Assembly: GCA_031266075.1 (NCBI GenBank)
Contig: JAISBS010000091.1
Location: forward strand, 1-44,433
Source: Treponema sp.
Lineage (GTDB): Bacteria; Spirochaetota; Spirochaetia; Treponematales; Breznakiellaceae
Direction of reading: 5' to 3'
Length of the DNA stretch: 44,433 nt
Position 1 is the stretch's first letter. Every line of letters starts with the position of its first letter. Shown here piece by piece: positions 16,608 to 24,792 of this stretch. The notes beneath the pieces were generated by a model, which was given only the letters and a program-made list of their open reading frames with translations, made no database searches and was not told where the DNA came from. The translations under genes were made by a program, and so were the position numbers.

Positions 16608-17397
16608 CGGGAATCCGGAATTAAAGGCCGGGGCGCTGCTCTGCCTGTTGATTGCGGGGATGAGCGTGGTGGGGATTTTTTACCTGCCCTACGGGATCAA
16701 CGAAATAGAAAGCGGGCGGCGGTTTTTGCCCCCCCAGGGACAGCACCTTTTGGGAACCGACAACTTTGGCCGGGACCTCTTCTCCCGGATCATGGCCGGG
16801 GGCAAGTATACCCTGCTCGTGGCAATCCTCACCGTGGCGGGGAGCGCGTTCGCCGGATCCGTGCTGGGACTTGCATCGGGCTACGCCGGGGGCATCTGGG
16901 ACGAAATAACCATGCGGCTCATGGACGCCTTGAGTTCTTTTCCGGGGATCCTTCTGGCCCTGATGATGACGGCCCTTTTCGGCAGCAGCGGGCCCGCGCT
17001 GGTGGCCGCCCTGCTGGTGCTGTTTATCCCCGGCTTTGTCCGAATCACCCGGAGCGGCGCCTTGCAATACCGGCGGCGGGATTTTGTCCTGACCGCGGAA
17101 ATTCTGGGGGCCTCCCCCTGCCGGATTCTCTTTTCCCACATCCTGCCGAACCTGACTCCTTCCCTGCTTTCCGCCGGGGCCCTGGGCCTGTCCAACGCGA
17201 TCCTCGCGGAAGCCGCCATGAGCTACCTGGGGCTGGGAATCCAGCCCCCTATCCCCAGTTGGGGCCGGATGCTCGCCGAGTCCCAGATTTTTCTCTTTAA
17301 CGCTCCCTGGTGCGCCCTCGCTCCGGGGATGATGATCATGCTGGCGGTTCTGGCCTTCCACATTCTCGGCGAAGGAATCCGCCGCCGGTACTGCTAA
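16600..17397 (+). CDS. peptide-type ABC transporter permease (DppC/OppC-like)
   Basis: A 265-residue permease pairing with the upstream DppB-like protein. It shows the family motif HLLGTDNFGRDLFSRIMAGG early on, GSVLGLASGYAGGIWDEITM, RLMDALSSFPGILLALM, and the coupling segment DFVLTAEILGASPCRILFSH. The GTG at 16600 overlaps the end of the previous gene by eight bases, which implies coupled translation. Confidence 0.94.
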   Translation: MRNGNPELKAGALLCLLIAGMSVVGIFYLPYGINEIESGRRFLPPQGQHLLGTDNFGRDLFSRIMAGGKYTLLVAILTVAGSAFAGSVLGLASGYAGGIWDEITMRLMDALSSFPGILLALMMTALFGSSGPALVAALLVLFIPGFVRITRSGALQYRRRDFVLTAEILGASPCRILFSHILPNLTPSLLSAGALGLSNAILAEAAMSYLGLGIQPPIPSWGRMLAESQIFLFNAPWCALAPGMMIMLAVLAFHILGEGIRRRYC

Positions 17398-17411
17398 AGG
17401 TCAGGGCAATC

Positions 17412-18380
17412 ATGGAAACCACAAGGCCCCTGCTGGAAGTGCGGCATCTGTCCATCGGCGTCCGGCGGGGAAAAGAAACCTTTGCCGCGGTGGATGACAT
17501 CAGCTTTTTTATTGAGGAGGGGGAAATCCTGGGGCTCGTGGGGGAATCGGGCTGCGGCAAAAGCCTTACCTGTCTTTCCATCCCCGCGCTGCTGGCGCCG
17601 GGAATTGAACGGCTGGGGGGAACCGTCCTTTTCCGGGGCCGCGATCTTGCCGCCCTGTCCCAAAAGGAATTAAGCCGTCTCCGGGGCGGGGAAATTTCGT
17701 TTATCTTTCAGGAACCCGCCGCCTCCCTCAACCCCCTGCACCGGGTGGGCAGGCAGATCGCCGAAGTTCTGGAACTCCACGGCCTGGGGGACAAAAAAAA
17801 ACGCCGGGCCGAAGTCCTGGACATCATGGAACGCCTGGGCCTTCCCGAACCGGAAAACCTTTACAGGGCCTGGCCCCACGAACTTTCCGGCGGTATGTGC
17901 CAGCGGGTGATGATCGCCATTGCCGCCATCTCCCGTCCCACCCTGCTCCTGGCCGACGAGCCTGCCACCGCCCTGGACACGGCGTCCCAGTCCCGGATAC
18001 TGGAACTGCTGCAAAAGATCAACCGGGACTTCGGCGCCGCCGTTCTCTTTGTCTCCCACGATCTGGGTCTAGTAAGCCGTATCTGCCGCCGGACCCTGGT
18101 AATGTACGCGGGAAAAATCGTGGAAACCGGAAACACCGGCGACGTGTTCAGCCGCCCTGCCCACCCCTACACCCAATCCCTCATGGAGGCCATCCCCCGG
18201 CGGGACCGGAAAGGAAAGCCCCTGGCCCAGATCCCCGGACGGGTGCCGCCCATCGAAGAGCCCCGCCGGGGCTGCCCCTTCGCCCCCCGCTGTCCCGCCG
18301 CCGAATCCCGCTGCGCCGCCGCCTTCCCGGAGCCGCTCAACCTGGGCGGGGGGCATTGGGTGTATTGCGTGAACCTCTGA
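17412..18380 (+). CDS. peptide-type ABC transporter ATPase (DppD/OppD-like)
   Basis: A 322-residue ATPase. Walker A is GESGCGKS (residues 44-51), the Q-loop FIFQEPAASLNPLHRVG, the signature LSGGMCQRV (with Cys where Arg is usual), Walker B LLLADEPATALD, and the H-loop VSHDLGLV. The C-terminal oligopeptide-transporter extension with RGCPFAPRCPAAESRC is present. The ATG at 17412 fits the family; an earlier in-frame ATG would run into the dppC-like gene. The stop codon (18378-18380) lies within a dispersed palindrome that begins at 18371. Confidence 0.95.
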   Translation: METTRPLLEVRHLSIGVRRGKETFAAVDDISFFIEEGEILGLVGESGCGKSLTCLSIPALLAPGIERLGGTVLFRGRDLAALSQKELSRLRGGEISFIFQEPAASLNPLHRVGRQIAEVLELHGLGDKKKRRAEVLDIMERLGLPEPENLYRAWPHELSGGMCQRVMIAIAAISRPTLLLADEPATALDTASQSRILELLQKINRDFGAAVLFVSHDLGLVSRICRRTLVMYAGKIVETGNTGDVFSRPAHPYTQSLMEAIPRRDRKGKPLAQIPGRVPPIEEPRRGCPFAPRCPAAESRCAAAFPEPLNLGGGHWVYCVNL

Positions 18381-18409
18381 AAACCCCGGTTGGGTTTCCA
18401 GAAGTTCCC
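18371..18409. repeat. dispersed palindromic element, copy e
   Basis: Left arm GAACCTCTGAAAACC and right arm GGTTTCCAGAAGTTCCC. The TGA of the preceding transporter ATPase gene lies inside the left arm. The rest of the 148-base gap to the next transporter gene holds another hairpin, GGCCT...AGGCC (about 18492-18513). The gap is unusual within an otherwise overlapping operon. Confidence 0.75.
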
Positions 18410-18522
18410 TTGTGTAGAAAATTCGTAACCCCGCCGGGGCCTTTTCCCGGCAGCCGGCGGCGGATCACCCGGTATGTGCCCAGCGGCGAGCCGGCCTGTT
18501 TCTCCGGGAAGGCCGCTTTTGG

Positions 18523-18528
18523 TATACT
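18523..18528 (+). promoter_or_regulatory. possible extended -10 directly before dppF
   Basis: TGGTATACT ends one base before the ATG at 18529 and nine bases before a second in-frame ATG at 18538. If used, transcription would begin near 18535 and the message starting at 18538 would be almost leaderless. No good -35 is seen. Confidence 0.4.
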
Positions 18529-19413
18529 ATGACCAGCATGACAGATAGGCTCATAAAAACAGGCGCTCCGCCATCAGAAAACGAGACATTCATCCTCAGG
18601 ACGCAGAGACTCAGCGCCTCCTATACCAGCCGCAGTCACGGACTCTTCGGCAAAATAAACATCAAGCCCGTGCTGGATTCGATCAATCTGGAAATCCGGG
18701 AGGGGGAAATTTTCGGCCTGTTGGGGCTGTCGGGCTGCGGCAAAACTACTCTGGGACGGTGTATTCTGGGGCTCATTCCGTACGAAGGGGAAATTTTTAT
18801 CGACGGTCTGGCCCGGGGCGGCGGGCAAAACTCCCGGCTCCGCGGGCCCTTCCGGTCCGGCGCGGCCCGGCGGGCTATGGCCCGCAAGGTGCAGGCGGTT
18901 TTTCAGGACCCCGCCGCCTCCCTTAACCCGGTCAGGCGCATAGGCTGGATCATGGAGGAACCGCTGGCCATACACCGGATTGGTTCCGCCGGGGAGCGGA
19001 TAAGACAGGTGGACGAAATGCTGGAACTGGTGGGGCTTAATTCGTCCTATAAAACCCGGCGTCCCGGCGAACTGTCCAGCGGCCAGAAACAGCGGGTCTG
19101 CATTGGCCGGGCCCTGATGCTGAAGCCAAAACTCATCATCGCCGACGAGGCGGTCAGCGCGCTGGATGTTTCCGTGGGAGCCCAGATACTCAACCTCTTC
19201 CGGGAACTCCACGAAACCCTGGGGATGGCCCTGCTGTTCATCTCCCACAATATCGACGCGGTGTATTACCTTTGCAGCCGCATTGCGGTAATGGAGCAGG
19301 GCCGGATTGTCAAAACCGGAACCCCGGAGGAAATAGACGTGTGGGAACCTTTGGAAACCCAACCGGGGTTTCCAAAGGTTCCCCTGTTCGAAAACCGCAA
19401 ACCTTCGGTTTGA
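18529..19413 (+). CDS. peptide-type ABC transporter ATPase (DppF/OppF-like)
   Basis: The second ATPase of the transporter, up to 294 residues. Walker A GLSGCGKTT, Q-loop AVFQDPAASLNPVRRIG, signature LSSGQKQR (Ser for the first Gly), Walker B LIIADEAVSALD, and H-loop ISHNIDAV. The start is ATG 18529 or ATG 18538; neither has a ribosome site. The last 20 or so residues, including EPLETQPGFPKVP, are encoded by a perfect dispersed palindrome (19343-19383), so the C-terminus has been extended or replaced by repeat insertion. A CAAACC-TTC-GGTTTG hairpin (19398-19412) covers the stop. The gene converges on trkH with a 12-base gap. Confidence 0.92.
   Translation: MTSMTDRLIKTGAPPSENETFILRTQRLSASYTSRSHGLFGKINIKPVLDSINLEIREGEIFGLLGLSGCGKTTLGRCILGLIPYEGEIFIDGLARGGGQNSRLRGPFRSGAARRAMARKVQAVFQDPAASLNPVRRIGWIMEEPLAIHRIGSAGERIRQVDEMLELVGLNSSYKTRRPGELSSGQKQRVCIGRALMLKPKLIIADEAVSALDVSVGAQILNLFRELHETLGMALLFISHNIDAVYYLCSRIAVMEQGRIVKTGTPEEIDVWEPLETQPGFPKVPLFENRKPSV
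19343..19383. repeat. dispersed palindromic element, copy f (perfect arms, inside a gene)
   Basis: The arms GGGAACCTTTGGAAACC and GGTTTCCAAAGGTTCCC are perfect 17-base complements around a seven-base centre. It lies inside the 3' end of the dppF-like gene and is translated as EPLETQPGFPKVP. This is the best-preserved copy in the window and serves as the family reference. Confidence 0.9.
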
Positions 19414-19425
19414 AGCTTCCGCCCC

Positions 19426-20775
19426 TCAGCGCCGCCAATAGTCCTTGGAGAAAAAAACAACCGCGGCCCACAGTTCAAGCCGCCCCAGGATCATGGTGAA
19501 GGCCAGGCCCCATTTGACATAGGCCGGGAACCCGGCAAAACCGGAGAAGGGGCCGAAGTTCCCCAGGCCCAGGCCGATATTCCCCAGGCAGAGCAGGGCG
19601 GCGTTCAGGGAGGAAAAAATATCCAGCCCCGCGGCGCTGACCAACAGGGCGGCGGCGAAGAGGCACACAAAATAGAGGAACACAAAACCCGCCACCCCGT
19701 AGATCGCTTCTTTTTTTCCGGGCCCGCCGTTCATCTGAATATTGAAAACTCCCCTGGGGTAGATAATTTTTTTCATTTCGTTGCCCAGTTGTTTTGCCAG
19801 CACGACGTGGCGGATCACCTTGATCCCCCCGGCGGCGGAACCGGAGCAGCCGCCGGTAAACATAAGGAAAAAAAGCGCGCCCTGGGCCAGGGGCGGCCAC
19901 ACATGGTAATCCGCGGCGGAAAAGCCGGTGGTACTCAGGATCGAGGCGCTTTGAAAAAAGGCGTGACGGATCGCCGTTCCCGGAACGGGGCTTAGGGGAA
20001 GGATCGCCGCGGCGATGAGGAGTGCCGAAACCAGCGCAATGCCCCCATAGGCTCTGGCTTCGCTGTTGGAGACAAGCTCCCGGAACTTTCCCCGGAGGAG
20101 CCGGAAAAGGAGGCCAAAGTTGAACCCCGCCAGCAGCATAAACGCCGAGCAGACCCATTCGGCCCAGGGGGAATTGAAGGCAGCGATTCCGGCGTTCCGG
20201 GAACTAAAGCCCCCGGTGGACAGGGTGGAAAAGGCGTGAACCGCCGCGTCAAACCAGTTCATGCCCCCGGCGGCCAGCAGCAGGGTCTGGAGGAGCGTCA
20301 GGGCGAGGTACAGGGCCCAGAGCCGCTTTGCCGGGCCGGTGATCCTGAGCCTGATTCGGTATTTTTCCGGGCCGGGGCCTTCCGCCTGGAAAAGGGTGCC
20401 GGCGTTTACCGGGAAACCCCCGGCCCCCGGCAGGGGAAGGAGGGCTGCGCCGAGGGCCACGATGCCCATGCCCCCCAGCCACTGGGTCATGGCCCGCCAG
20501 AAAAGCAGGGGCCGGGGCAGGCTTTCCACATCGGCGAAAATAGTGGCTCCGGTGGCAGTAAAGCCGGAGACGCTTTCAAAGACCGCGTCGGTCAGGGACG
20601 GCGCGGCCCCGGAAAAATAAAAGGGAACGGCCCCCAGCAGGCAGGCAAAAACCCAGGCGGGGAAAACCAGCAAAAAGCCGTCCCGGGGGCTGAAGCGGCG
20701 GGAGCTTTTCCGGGTAAAAAACGCCGCAATCCCCGGAAGAAAAACGGGAGCTCTGGAAATCGCGCCCCGCTTCAT
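19426..20775 (-). CDS. trkH: TrkH, potassium uptake channel subunit
   Basis: A 449-residue inner-membrane protein of the TrkH/KtrB superfamily. The four pore loops are visible in order: SGFTATGAT, FSTLSTGGFS, ILSTTGFSAAD, and CLGNIGLGLGNFG. Each keeps the glycine that lines the K+ filter. It works with the cytosolic TrkA gate encoded just upstream. The ATG at 20775 overlaps the trkA stop (ATGA). It is last in the lrgA-lrgB-aroA-trkA-trkH operon. Confidence 0.96.
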   Translation of the reverse strand: MKRGAISRAPVFLPGIAAFFTRKSSRRFSPRDGFLLVFPAWVFACLLGAVPFYFSGAAPSLTDAVFESVSGFTATGATIFADVESLPRPLLFWRAMTQWLGGMGIVALGAALLPLPGAGGFPVNAGTLFQAEGPGPEKYRIRLRITGPAKRLWALYLALTLLQTLLLAAGGMNWFDAAVHAFSTLSTGGFSSRNAGIAAFNSPWAEWVCSAFMLLAGFNFGLLFRLLRGKFRELVSNSEARAYGGIALVSALLIAAAILPLSPVPGTAIRHAFFQSASILSTTGFSAADYHVWPPLAQGALFFLMFTGGCSGSAAGGIKVIRHVVLAKQLGNEMKKIIYPRGVFNIQMNGGPGKKEAIYGVAGFVFLYFVCLFAAALLVSAAGLDIFSSLNAALLCLGNIGLGLGNFGPFSGFAGFPAYVKWGLAFTMILGRLELWAAVVFFSKDYWRR

Positions 20776-22241
20776 GCGCCTGGGCCGAAAAGTTTTTCGA
20801 TTTCCGCTTCGCTTCCGGTCCGGGCAATCAGGATAATATGATCTCCCTGCCGGAACACATAATCCCCTCTGGGGATAAAAGAAGCGTCCCCCCGGTTCAC
20901 CAGCATCACGAGCCCGCCGGAGGAAAGTTTGAATTCGGTCAGGGGTGTATCAAGCGCCGGAGCGCCGCCGCGCATCTCGATTTCGATAATGTCCACACTG
21001 CCGTCCCCTATCCGGTGCAGCCCCTTGATTCCGCCGCCCATGAGGTGGGCGAGGATCGAATCCACTACCACCGATTGCATGGGGATCACCACATCAACCC
21101 CGAGCCGGCGGGCCATGGCCGCATAGCCGGAACCGGTAACTATGGCGATAGTCCGGGCAACGCCCCGGGACTTGAGGTATACGGCGGTGATAATGTTCAG
21201 CTCCTGATTGTTGGTAGTGGCAACGAGGAGATCGAGGCCGCCGATCTGTTCCTCGTTGACAAAACTTTCGTCGGAAATATCCTCATTCATGATCAGGGCA
21301 TCGGGGAACCGGGCCGCCAGTTCCTTGCAAAGCCGGTAGTCCTGTTCAACAATGGTGATCCGGCGGCTGCTCCGGGGAATCAGGGTTTTCAGCAGGGGAA
21401 AGAAAAAGTTCCGCCTGTTTTTTTCCCCCCGGGGAGAAAGGAGCCCTTCGGCGACCAGGGCCCCCACCTTGCCGCCCCCTACAATGCCGATCTTGCGGAT
21501 CGGTTTTTCGTCGCTTCCGGCGAATTTAAAAACCTGCTGCAGATTTTCCCCTCTGGCCAAAACATGGATCCGGTCGCCCCGGCCAAGAATCGTGGAGCCC
21601 GAAGGAAGCAGCAGTTCTCCTTTCCGTTCAAGCAGGGTAACGAGGCCCTCCTCCTGCACCTTCCGGTGATAGTCTTTAAGGGCCATGCCGTCAAAGGCGC
21701 TTCCCGGATCAATGTCAATGGCCCCCAGTTCATAGGGGGTATTGGCAAACGAAAGAATGTCTCCCAGGGCCCCCCGTTCAATGGCGTTGATGATTGACCG
21801 GGAGGCTTCCACGTCGGGGTGGATGAAATGATCGATTCCCAAAATTCCGGATTCCCGGCTGTCCGGCTCCGGGCCGTTTTCCGGGCCTTCGGTTTTGACC
21901 GGGGCCTCCACTTGACGGCTCAAACGCACATAGTCATCGTTCCGCACCCGTGCGATCTTCAACAGCCCCGGATACCGGGAAGCCGCCAGGCCGCAGATGA
22001 TCATGTTCAGTTCGTCCGAATCGGTAACGCAGACCAGGGCTTCGGCCTTTGCGATTCCCGCTTCCTCCAGCGCGTGGAGGCTGTTCCCCTCGTCGTGGAT
22101 CACCATGCAGTCAAGGCGGTTGGAGGCGTGCCGGGCCCGTTCCTCATTGGACTCGATCAGGGAAACATCGTGTTTTTCCTGAATCAGATACTTGGCCAAC
22201 TGGGTTCCCACCAGCCCCGCGCCGATTATCACGATACGCAT
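20772..22241 (-). CDS. trkA: TrkA, NAD-binding potassium uptake regulator
   Basis: A 489-residue peripheral cytosolic protein with two RCK units in tandem. The first Rossmann fold starts MRIVIIGAGLVGTQLAKYL with GAGLVG at residues 7-12, and LVCVTDSDELNMI follows. The second has IGIVGGGKVGALVAEGL. Each is followed by a TrkA-C domain (ELGAIDIDPGSAFDGMALKD; ALDTPLTEFKLSSGGLV). A variable stretch rich in Glu and Pro lies at about residues 113-130. The ATG at 22241 is three bases after the aroA stop. Confidence 0.96.
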   Translation of the reverse strand: MRIVIIGAGLVGTQLAKYLIQEKHDVSLIESNEERARHASNRLDCMVIHDEGNSLHALEEAGIAKAEALVCVTDSDELNMIICGLAASRYPGLLKIARVRNDDYVRLSRQVEAPVKTEGPENGPEPDSRESGILGIDHFIHPDVEASRSIINAIERGALGDILSFANTPYELGAIDIDPGSAFDGMALKDYHRKVQEEGLVTLLERKGELLLPSGSTILGRGDRIHVLARGENLQQVFKFAGSDEKPIRKIGIVGGGKVGALVAEGLLSPRGEKNRRNFFFPLLKTLIPRSSRRITIVEQDYRLCKELAARFPDALIMNEDISDESFVNEEQIGGLDLLVATTNNQELNIITAVYLKSRGVARTIAIVTGSGYAAMARRLGVDVVIPMQSVVVDSILAHLMGGGIKGLHRIGDGSVDIIEIEMRGGAPALDTPLTEFKLSSGGLVMLVNRGDASFIPRGDYVFRQGDHIILIARTGSEAEIEKLFGPGA

Positions 22242-22244
22242 GGT

Positions 22245-23657
22245 TCAATCCCTCTCCGCGTCCAGGAGTTCCAGGAAGCCGGGGTAGGTAACGGCGGCGT
22301 GTTCGGCGCCTGTTATTTCCACCGGGCCCGAAGCCCCGCAGGCCCCGGCGGCCAGGGCCATGACGATCCGGTGATCCCCATGGCCGTCTACCCGGCCCCC
22401 GGCAAGCCCCGCCCCGCCGTGGATCACGAGGCCGTCGGGCCGTTCGGTACAGCGGACCCCCAGTTTGGCCAGTTCCGCCGCCATCACCGCAATCCGGTCG
22501 GTTTCCTTGATCCGGGCGTGGGCCACATTCACCAGCGCCGTATCCCCTGTCGCATAGGCCCCCAAAACCGCGGCGGCGGGGAGCAGATCCGGGGCGGCGT
22601 TGAGATCAAATTCGCCGCCCCTGAGCGGCCCCTTCAGGGACACCGAAAGGGCCCATTCCGGCGGGCCCCCGGCAGGCCCTGCCAGGGCCGCTCCCGCGCC
22701 GGGATCCGCCGGAGCCTGCTGTTCCCGGCGGACTTCGCATCCCATCCGGGCCAGCATCTCAAAAAAGAATTTGTCCCCCTGGGTATCGCCGGGGTCGAGT
22801 CCGGGGAGCCTTACGGCCCCGCCGCTGACCACGGCGGCGCAGGCGGGAAAGGCGGCGGAGGAAAAATCCCCCGGCGCCGGGCCGGAAAGGGGCCGCCAGA
22901 TCGCGCCGCCGGGGATCACGAAACGGGAAAAATCCGCCGCCGCCTCGTGGGGGATATGCTGAGCCCTGAGGTAGGACAGGGTCATTTCAATGTAGGGCCG
23001 CTCGTTAAGCAGGGGCACGTCAATTTCGGTAATAACCCCCTGCGGGGCCAGCGGGGCGGCCAGCAGCAGGGCCGAAAGATACTGGCTCGTGGGGCAGGGC
23101 AAAACGACCCGGCCTCCGCGCCAGGGCCCCTGAATCAGGATGGGGGCGCAGCCGCTGTGGTTCAGGGATTCCGCCCGGATCCCCAGGCCGGAGAGGGCCG
23201 CCAGCAGGGGGGCGGCGCTGCGGCGCTGAATCTGCGCGTCCCCGGTAAATTCAACCGGGGTTTCCCCCAGGGCCGCGGCGGCCAGGGCCAGGTACAGGGT
23301 GGTCCCCGAATTGCCCACGTCCAGCCGCGGGGGGCCGGCGGCTTCCGGCCCGCCCGCCGCCCGCCGCCCCGGCCTGCCGCCGGTTCCCCGGACCCGCCAC
23401 TGAACCAGCCGTTCACCCCCTTCGTCCGCCGGATTGGGACTCCGGGGATCCGCAGCCCGGCGCTCCTCGATTTCGGCCCCCAGCCCCCGGCAGACCGCCA
23501 GACAGGAGCGGGCGTCCAGGGAATCCAGCGGATAATCGATTTCCGAGACCCCCTCCGCCAGCGCGGCGATCAAAAGCCGCCGGATGCAATGGGACTTGGA
23601 GGCGGGAACCCGGATGGCCCCCCCAAAACAATGGGGCCGGATGCGGGCCTTCACCAT
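22245..23657 (-). CDS. aroA: EPSP synthase (AroA), divergent at conserved active-site positions
   Basis: A 470-residue enzyme of the shikimate pathway that joins PEP to shikimate-3-phosphate. Retained family residues: PASKSHCIRR (Lys21, Ser22, Arg26), the Arg in GDAQIQRRS, PTSQYLSALL, IKETDRIAVM, and GHGDHRIVMALA. Two positions differ from the usual pattern. GNSGTTLYL has Tyr where family members have Arg after the GNxGT motif, and AAVTYPGF has Val where the catalytic-site Lys (Lys411 in E. coli) normally stands. A Gly/Pro/Arg-rich insertion lies at about residues 66-111. The start overlaps the lrgB stop (ATGGTGA). It may be an active divergent form or may have changed function. Confidence 0.88.
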   Translation of the reverse strand: MVKARIRPHCFGGAIRVPASKSHCIRRLLIAALAEGVSEIDYPLDSLDARSCLAVCRGLGAEIEERRAADPRSPNPADEGGERLVQWRVRGTGGRPGRRAAGGPEAAGPPRLDVGNSGTTLYLALAAAALGETPVEFTGDAQIQRRSAAPLLAALSGLGIRAESLNHSGCAPILIQGPWRGGRVVLPCPTSQYLSALLLAAPLAPQGVITEIDVPLLNERPYIEMTLSYLRAQHIPHEAAADFSRFVIPGGAIWRPLSGPAPGDFSSAAFPACAAVVSGGAVRLPGLDPGDTQGDKFFFEMLARMGCEVRREQQAPADPGAGAALAGPAGGPPEWALSVSLKGPLRGGEFDLNAAPDLLPAAAVLGAYATGDTALVNVAHARIKETDRIAVMAAELAKLGVRCTERPDGLVIHGGAGLAGGRVDGHGDHRIVMALAAGACGASGPVEITGAEHAAVTYPGFLELLDAERD

Positions 23658-24343
23658 GGTCCCGCAAACAACAGGATAAAGATAAGGCTCGTGATTATCC
23701 CCATCAGGCTGATAGAGACGCCCGCCATGGCCCCCTGGGTTTCCCCCAGTTCCAGCGCCGAAGCGGTTCCAATGGCGTGGCCCGAAGCGCCAAAGGCGAC
23801 CCCCGCGGCCACCGGGTCTTTCAGCCGGAAGAGCTTCACAAAAAACGGGGAAAAGGCGGCGCTGAACACCCCGGTAATAATCACCGCCGTGGCGGCGATT
23901 CCCTGAATACCGCCGTTTTTTTGGGCCAGTTCCAGCGCAATGGCGGTGGTAACCGATTTGGGGAGCATGGACACGGTAATGGCCTTATCAATGGAAAAAA
24001 CCCGGCACAGCCACAGCACGCTGAACACCGACGCCGCGGAACCAACCACGCAGCCCGCCAGAATGGGAAGGGCGTTGGCCCTGAAAAGTGCCCGCTGCCG
24101 GTAGATCCGCAGGGCCAGAATCACCGTAACCGGCACGATAAACATGGTAATCATATTCCCCCCCACCATGTACTGTTCCAGCGTCAGGGGGGTCAGGGCG
24201 ATAACGAGGATGACCAGGGCGTTGGCTATCACCAGCGGGTTGGTCAGGGGGGAAGGCAGCAGTTTCCGTACTTTAACGCCGATGGCGTAACAGGCAATGC
24301 TGATAAGGATGCCGCAGACGGGCAGGGACAGCAGATAATCCAT
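23651..24343 (-). CDS. lrgB: LrgB/CidB-family membrane protein
   Basis: A 230-residue inner-membrane protein with about seven helices. Family motifs include LPSPLTNPLVIANALVI near the N-terminus, SMLPKSVTTAIALELAQKNGG in the middle, and GVAFGASGHAIGTASALELGE. LrgAB/CidAB pairs are known for effects on murein hydrolase activity and, in some bacteria, transport of small organic acids. The ATG at 24343 is chosen because AAGGAG ends six bases before it; the TTG six bases upstream is too close. It directly follows lrgA and overlaps aroA. Confidence 0.94.
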   Translation of the reverse strand: MDYLLSLPVCGILISIACYAIGVKVRKLLPSPLTNPLVIANALVILVIALTPLTLEQYMVGGNMITMFIVPVTVILALRIYRQRALFRANALPILAGCVVGSAASVFSVLWLCRVFSIDKAITVSMLPKSVTTAIALELAQKNGGIQGIAATAVIITGVFSAAFSPFFVKLFRLKDPVAAGVAFGASGHAIGTASALELGETQGAMAGVSISLMGIITSLIFILLFAGPW

Positions 24344-24345
24344 GT

Positions 24346-24702
24346 TCAACTCCTTTTTTTCAGCAAAATTTGAAAAAGCCGTACCGTCCCGTAGGTCAGG
24401 GCAAAGGTGAAAAAGGTACAGATGATGCAGATTGCCAAAAGCTGGAAGACCACCCCTTTAATGACATCGTAGTTCTCCAGCACCGAAGCCACCGCGGGGA
24501 GGAAAAAAAAGCCCATATTGGCGCTCAAATAATCCGCCGTGGCCCCCAGATGTTCCGGTTTAAGGGCCCGGATGCCCAGAAACAGGAGCATGAGAAAGAG
24601 CCCCAGCACACTGGCGGGTATACCGGCGGGGATCAACCATGCCAGCGCTTCGCCCGCAAAGCCAAAAGCCAGAATCAGCCCTAATTGTTTTATAATACGC
24701 AT
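24346..24702 (-). CDS. lrgA: LrgA/CidA-family holin-like protein
   Basis: A small membrane protein of 118 residues with four helices. It shows the family core AGIPASVLGLFLMLLFLGIRALKPEHL, spread over the second helix and loop, then ANMGFFFLPAVASVLENYDVI. It acts with LrgB. The ATG at 24702 gives the normal family length but has no ribosome site; longer starts (for example ATG at 24738) overlap the promoter of the divergent pyrophosphatase gene. It is first in the five-gene minus-strand operon. Confidence 0.92.
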   Translation of the reverse strand: MRIIKQLGLILAFGFAGEALAWLIPAGIPASVLGLFLMLLFLGIRALKPEHLGATADYLSANMGFFFLPAVASVLENYDVIKGVVFQLLAICIICTFFTFALTYGTVRLFQILLKKRS

Positions 24703-24755
24703 ATACAAAGCGTAGCAAAAAAAAGCCGCTGTTTCCATGGCCCGGAAAAAATTAC

Positions 24756-24784
24756 TTGATGACCGGCGCAGGGCATGGTACAAT
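24756..24784 (+). promoter_or_regulatory. promoter of hppA, probably giving a leaderless message
   Basis: TTGATG (24756-24761), a 17-base spacer ending in TGG, and TACAAT (24779-24784) form a strong promoter with an extended -10. The hppA start codon is at 24793, eight bases after the -10, so transcription should start zero to three bases from the ATG. Confidence 0.8.
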
Positions 24785-24792
24785 ACGGAATT

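Noticed and set aside
21819-23906. Open frame of 695 codons antisense to trkA, aroA and lrgB
   Set aside because: It runs across three recognised genes and has the composition of a shadow frame.
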